64,000 nt of DNA, from assembly GCF_002843605.1 (NCBI RefSeq), contig NZ_CP025263.1, positions 6,313,501 through 6,377,500 of the forward strand. Direction: 5' to 3'. This DNA is from Pseudomonas sp. S09G 359 (GTDB lineage Bacteria; Pseudomonadota; Gammaproteobacteria; Pseudomonadales; Pseudomonadaceae). The translations under genes were made by a program, and so were the position numbers. Shown piece after piece: positions 63,458 through 64,000 of the stretch. Below the pieces are notes generated by a model. That model made no database searches and had not been told where the DNA came from. It worked only from the letters and a program-made list of their open reading frames with translations. Positions within the stretch are counted from its first letter, which is position 1. Each line of letters starts with the position of its first letter.

Positions 63458-64000
63458 TCAGTCGCCGGTCGCAATTTCCCGCGCCGGATCGGTAATCCAC
63501 TCACTCCACGACCCCGCATACAGCTTGCCCAACGGGTAACCCGCCAGGCTCAGGGCGAACAGGTTGTGGCACGCGGTCACGCCAGAACCGCAATACGCCA
63601 CCAGCTCATCGGGCGAGCGCCCCTGCAATTGGGCGGCGAAACGTTGTTTAAGCTGGTCCGCTGGCAAAAAACGCCCGTCACTGCCCAGGTTTTCGTTGAA
63701 CGCCGCGCACTGCGCGCCGGGAATGTGCCCCGCCACCGGGTCGATGGGCTCCACTTCGCCGCGAAAACGCGGCTGGGCGCGGGCGTCGATCAGGGTCATG
63801 CCCGGCTGGCCCAGGCGTTTTTGCAGGTGTTCGGCATCCAGCAGCAGGCGATTGTCCGGCGTTCCGACAAAGCTGCCCGGCTCGATCACCGGCGCGTCCA
63901 GGCTCAGCGGGAAACCGGCGGCGTGCCAGGCCTTGAGGCCGCCGTCGAGGATAAACACGCCATCGCGCTTGCCCAGCCAGGCCAGCAACCACCAGGCCCG
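63458..64000 (-). CDS. sseA: 3-mercaptopyruvate/thiosulfate sulfurtransferase, rhodanese type (C-terminal part)
   Basis: About 180 C-terminal residues are in the window; the N-terminal rhodanese domain lies beyond base 64000. The second rhodanese domain has the linker GVFILDGGLKAWHAAGFPLS, LIDARAQPRFRGEVEPIDPVAGHIPGAQ, and the active loop VAYCGSGVTACHN with the reactive Cys in CGSGVTA (typical of SseA-type). It moves a sulfur atom from mercaptopyruvate or thiosulfate to an acceptor. Stop at 63458-63460. The true start is outside the window. Confidence 0.88.
   Translation of the reverse strand, partial: RAWWLLAWLGKRDGVFILDGGLKAWHAAGFPLSLDAPVIEPGSFVGTPDNRLLLDAEHLQKRLGQPGMTLIDARAQPRFRGEVEPIDPVAGHIPGAQCAAFNENLGSDGRFLPADQLKQRFAAQLQGRSPDELVAYCGSGVTACHNLFALSLAGYPLGKLYAGSWSEWITDPAREIATGD

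Overview
The window reads as chromosomal core sequence of a Pseudomonas from the P. fluorescens group. The evidence is high GC, a PilG/H/I/J-ChpA chemosensory cluster, an ahcY gene with an SAH riboswitch, a pyrR-pyrB-pyrC' pyrimidine cluster with a degenerate dihydroorotase, MetX/MetW, and many REP/REPIN palindromes of the kind common in that group. No rRNA, tRNA, CRISPR array, phage or complete insertion sequence was seen. Both ends cut genes: a formate/nitrite-type transporter on the left and a sulfurtransferase on the right.

Left part (1-11.9 kb): thioesterase; SAM-cycle genes ahcY (promoter plus SAH riboswitch) and metF; a putative glycosyltransferase and a periplasmic solute-binding protein; the DEAD-box helicase gene rhlE with a long leader and a long disordered tail; a YceI protein with cytochrome b561; bioA; rsmE.

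Accessory metabolic part (11.9-25.3 kb): a three-gene operon (solute-binding protein, RidA, DadA-like oxidoreductase) divergent from a LysR regulator; TrhA; then a complete malonate decarboxylase operon read leftward (mdcA-B-C-D-E-G-H-madL-madM) with its LysR regulator mdcR convergent at the far end. MadLM imports malonate, MdcA/C/D/E decarboxylate it, MdcB/G build the acyl-carrier prosthetic group and MdcH primes it. An unrecognised membrane protein lies just upstream of mdcA.

Motility/chemosensory part (25.5-35.4 kb): chpC, a 1937-residue multi-HPt ChpA kinase, pilJ, pilI, pilH and pilG, all read leftward. No pilK (CheR) or chpB (CheB) gene is present. A REPIN sits between pilJ and chpA. 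pilT lies separately at 43-44 kb with no pilU beside it.

Right part (35.6-64 kb): a housekeeping backbone of gshB, a tonB-like gene, yqgE-ruvX-pyrR-pyrB-pyrC', a double-TM2 protein, an NlpC/P60 hydrolase, pilT, yggS-proC-yggT, metX-metW-DUF4426-rdgB-hemW-DUF3392, trmB, thiG-thiS, DUF423, mtgA, rpoH (with a sigma-E-like promoter), ftsX-ftsE-ftsY, an M16 peptidase pair (one zinc-binding, one lacking the site), rsmD, a YheT-type hydrolase and the truncated sulfurtransferase.

REP elements fall into three sequence classes and nearly always sit just after stop codons. One class has a conserved centre and flanking partial copies, which makes it the least ordinary structure here. I did not find a convincing wholly new system. 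The best candidates for new biology are the chemosensory cluster without adaptation enzymes, the composite REP class, the transporter/oxidase/RidA operon and the two unrecognised genes (3622-4704 and 24564-25286).
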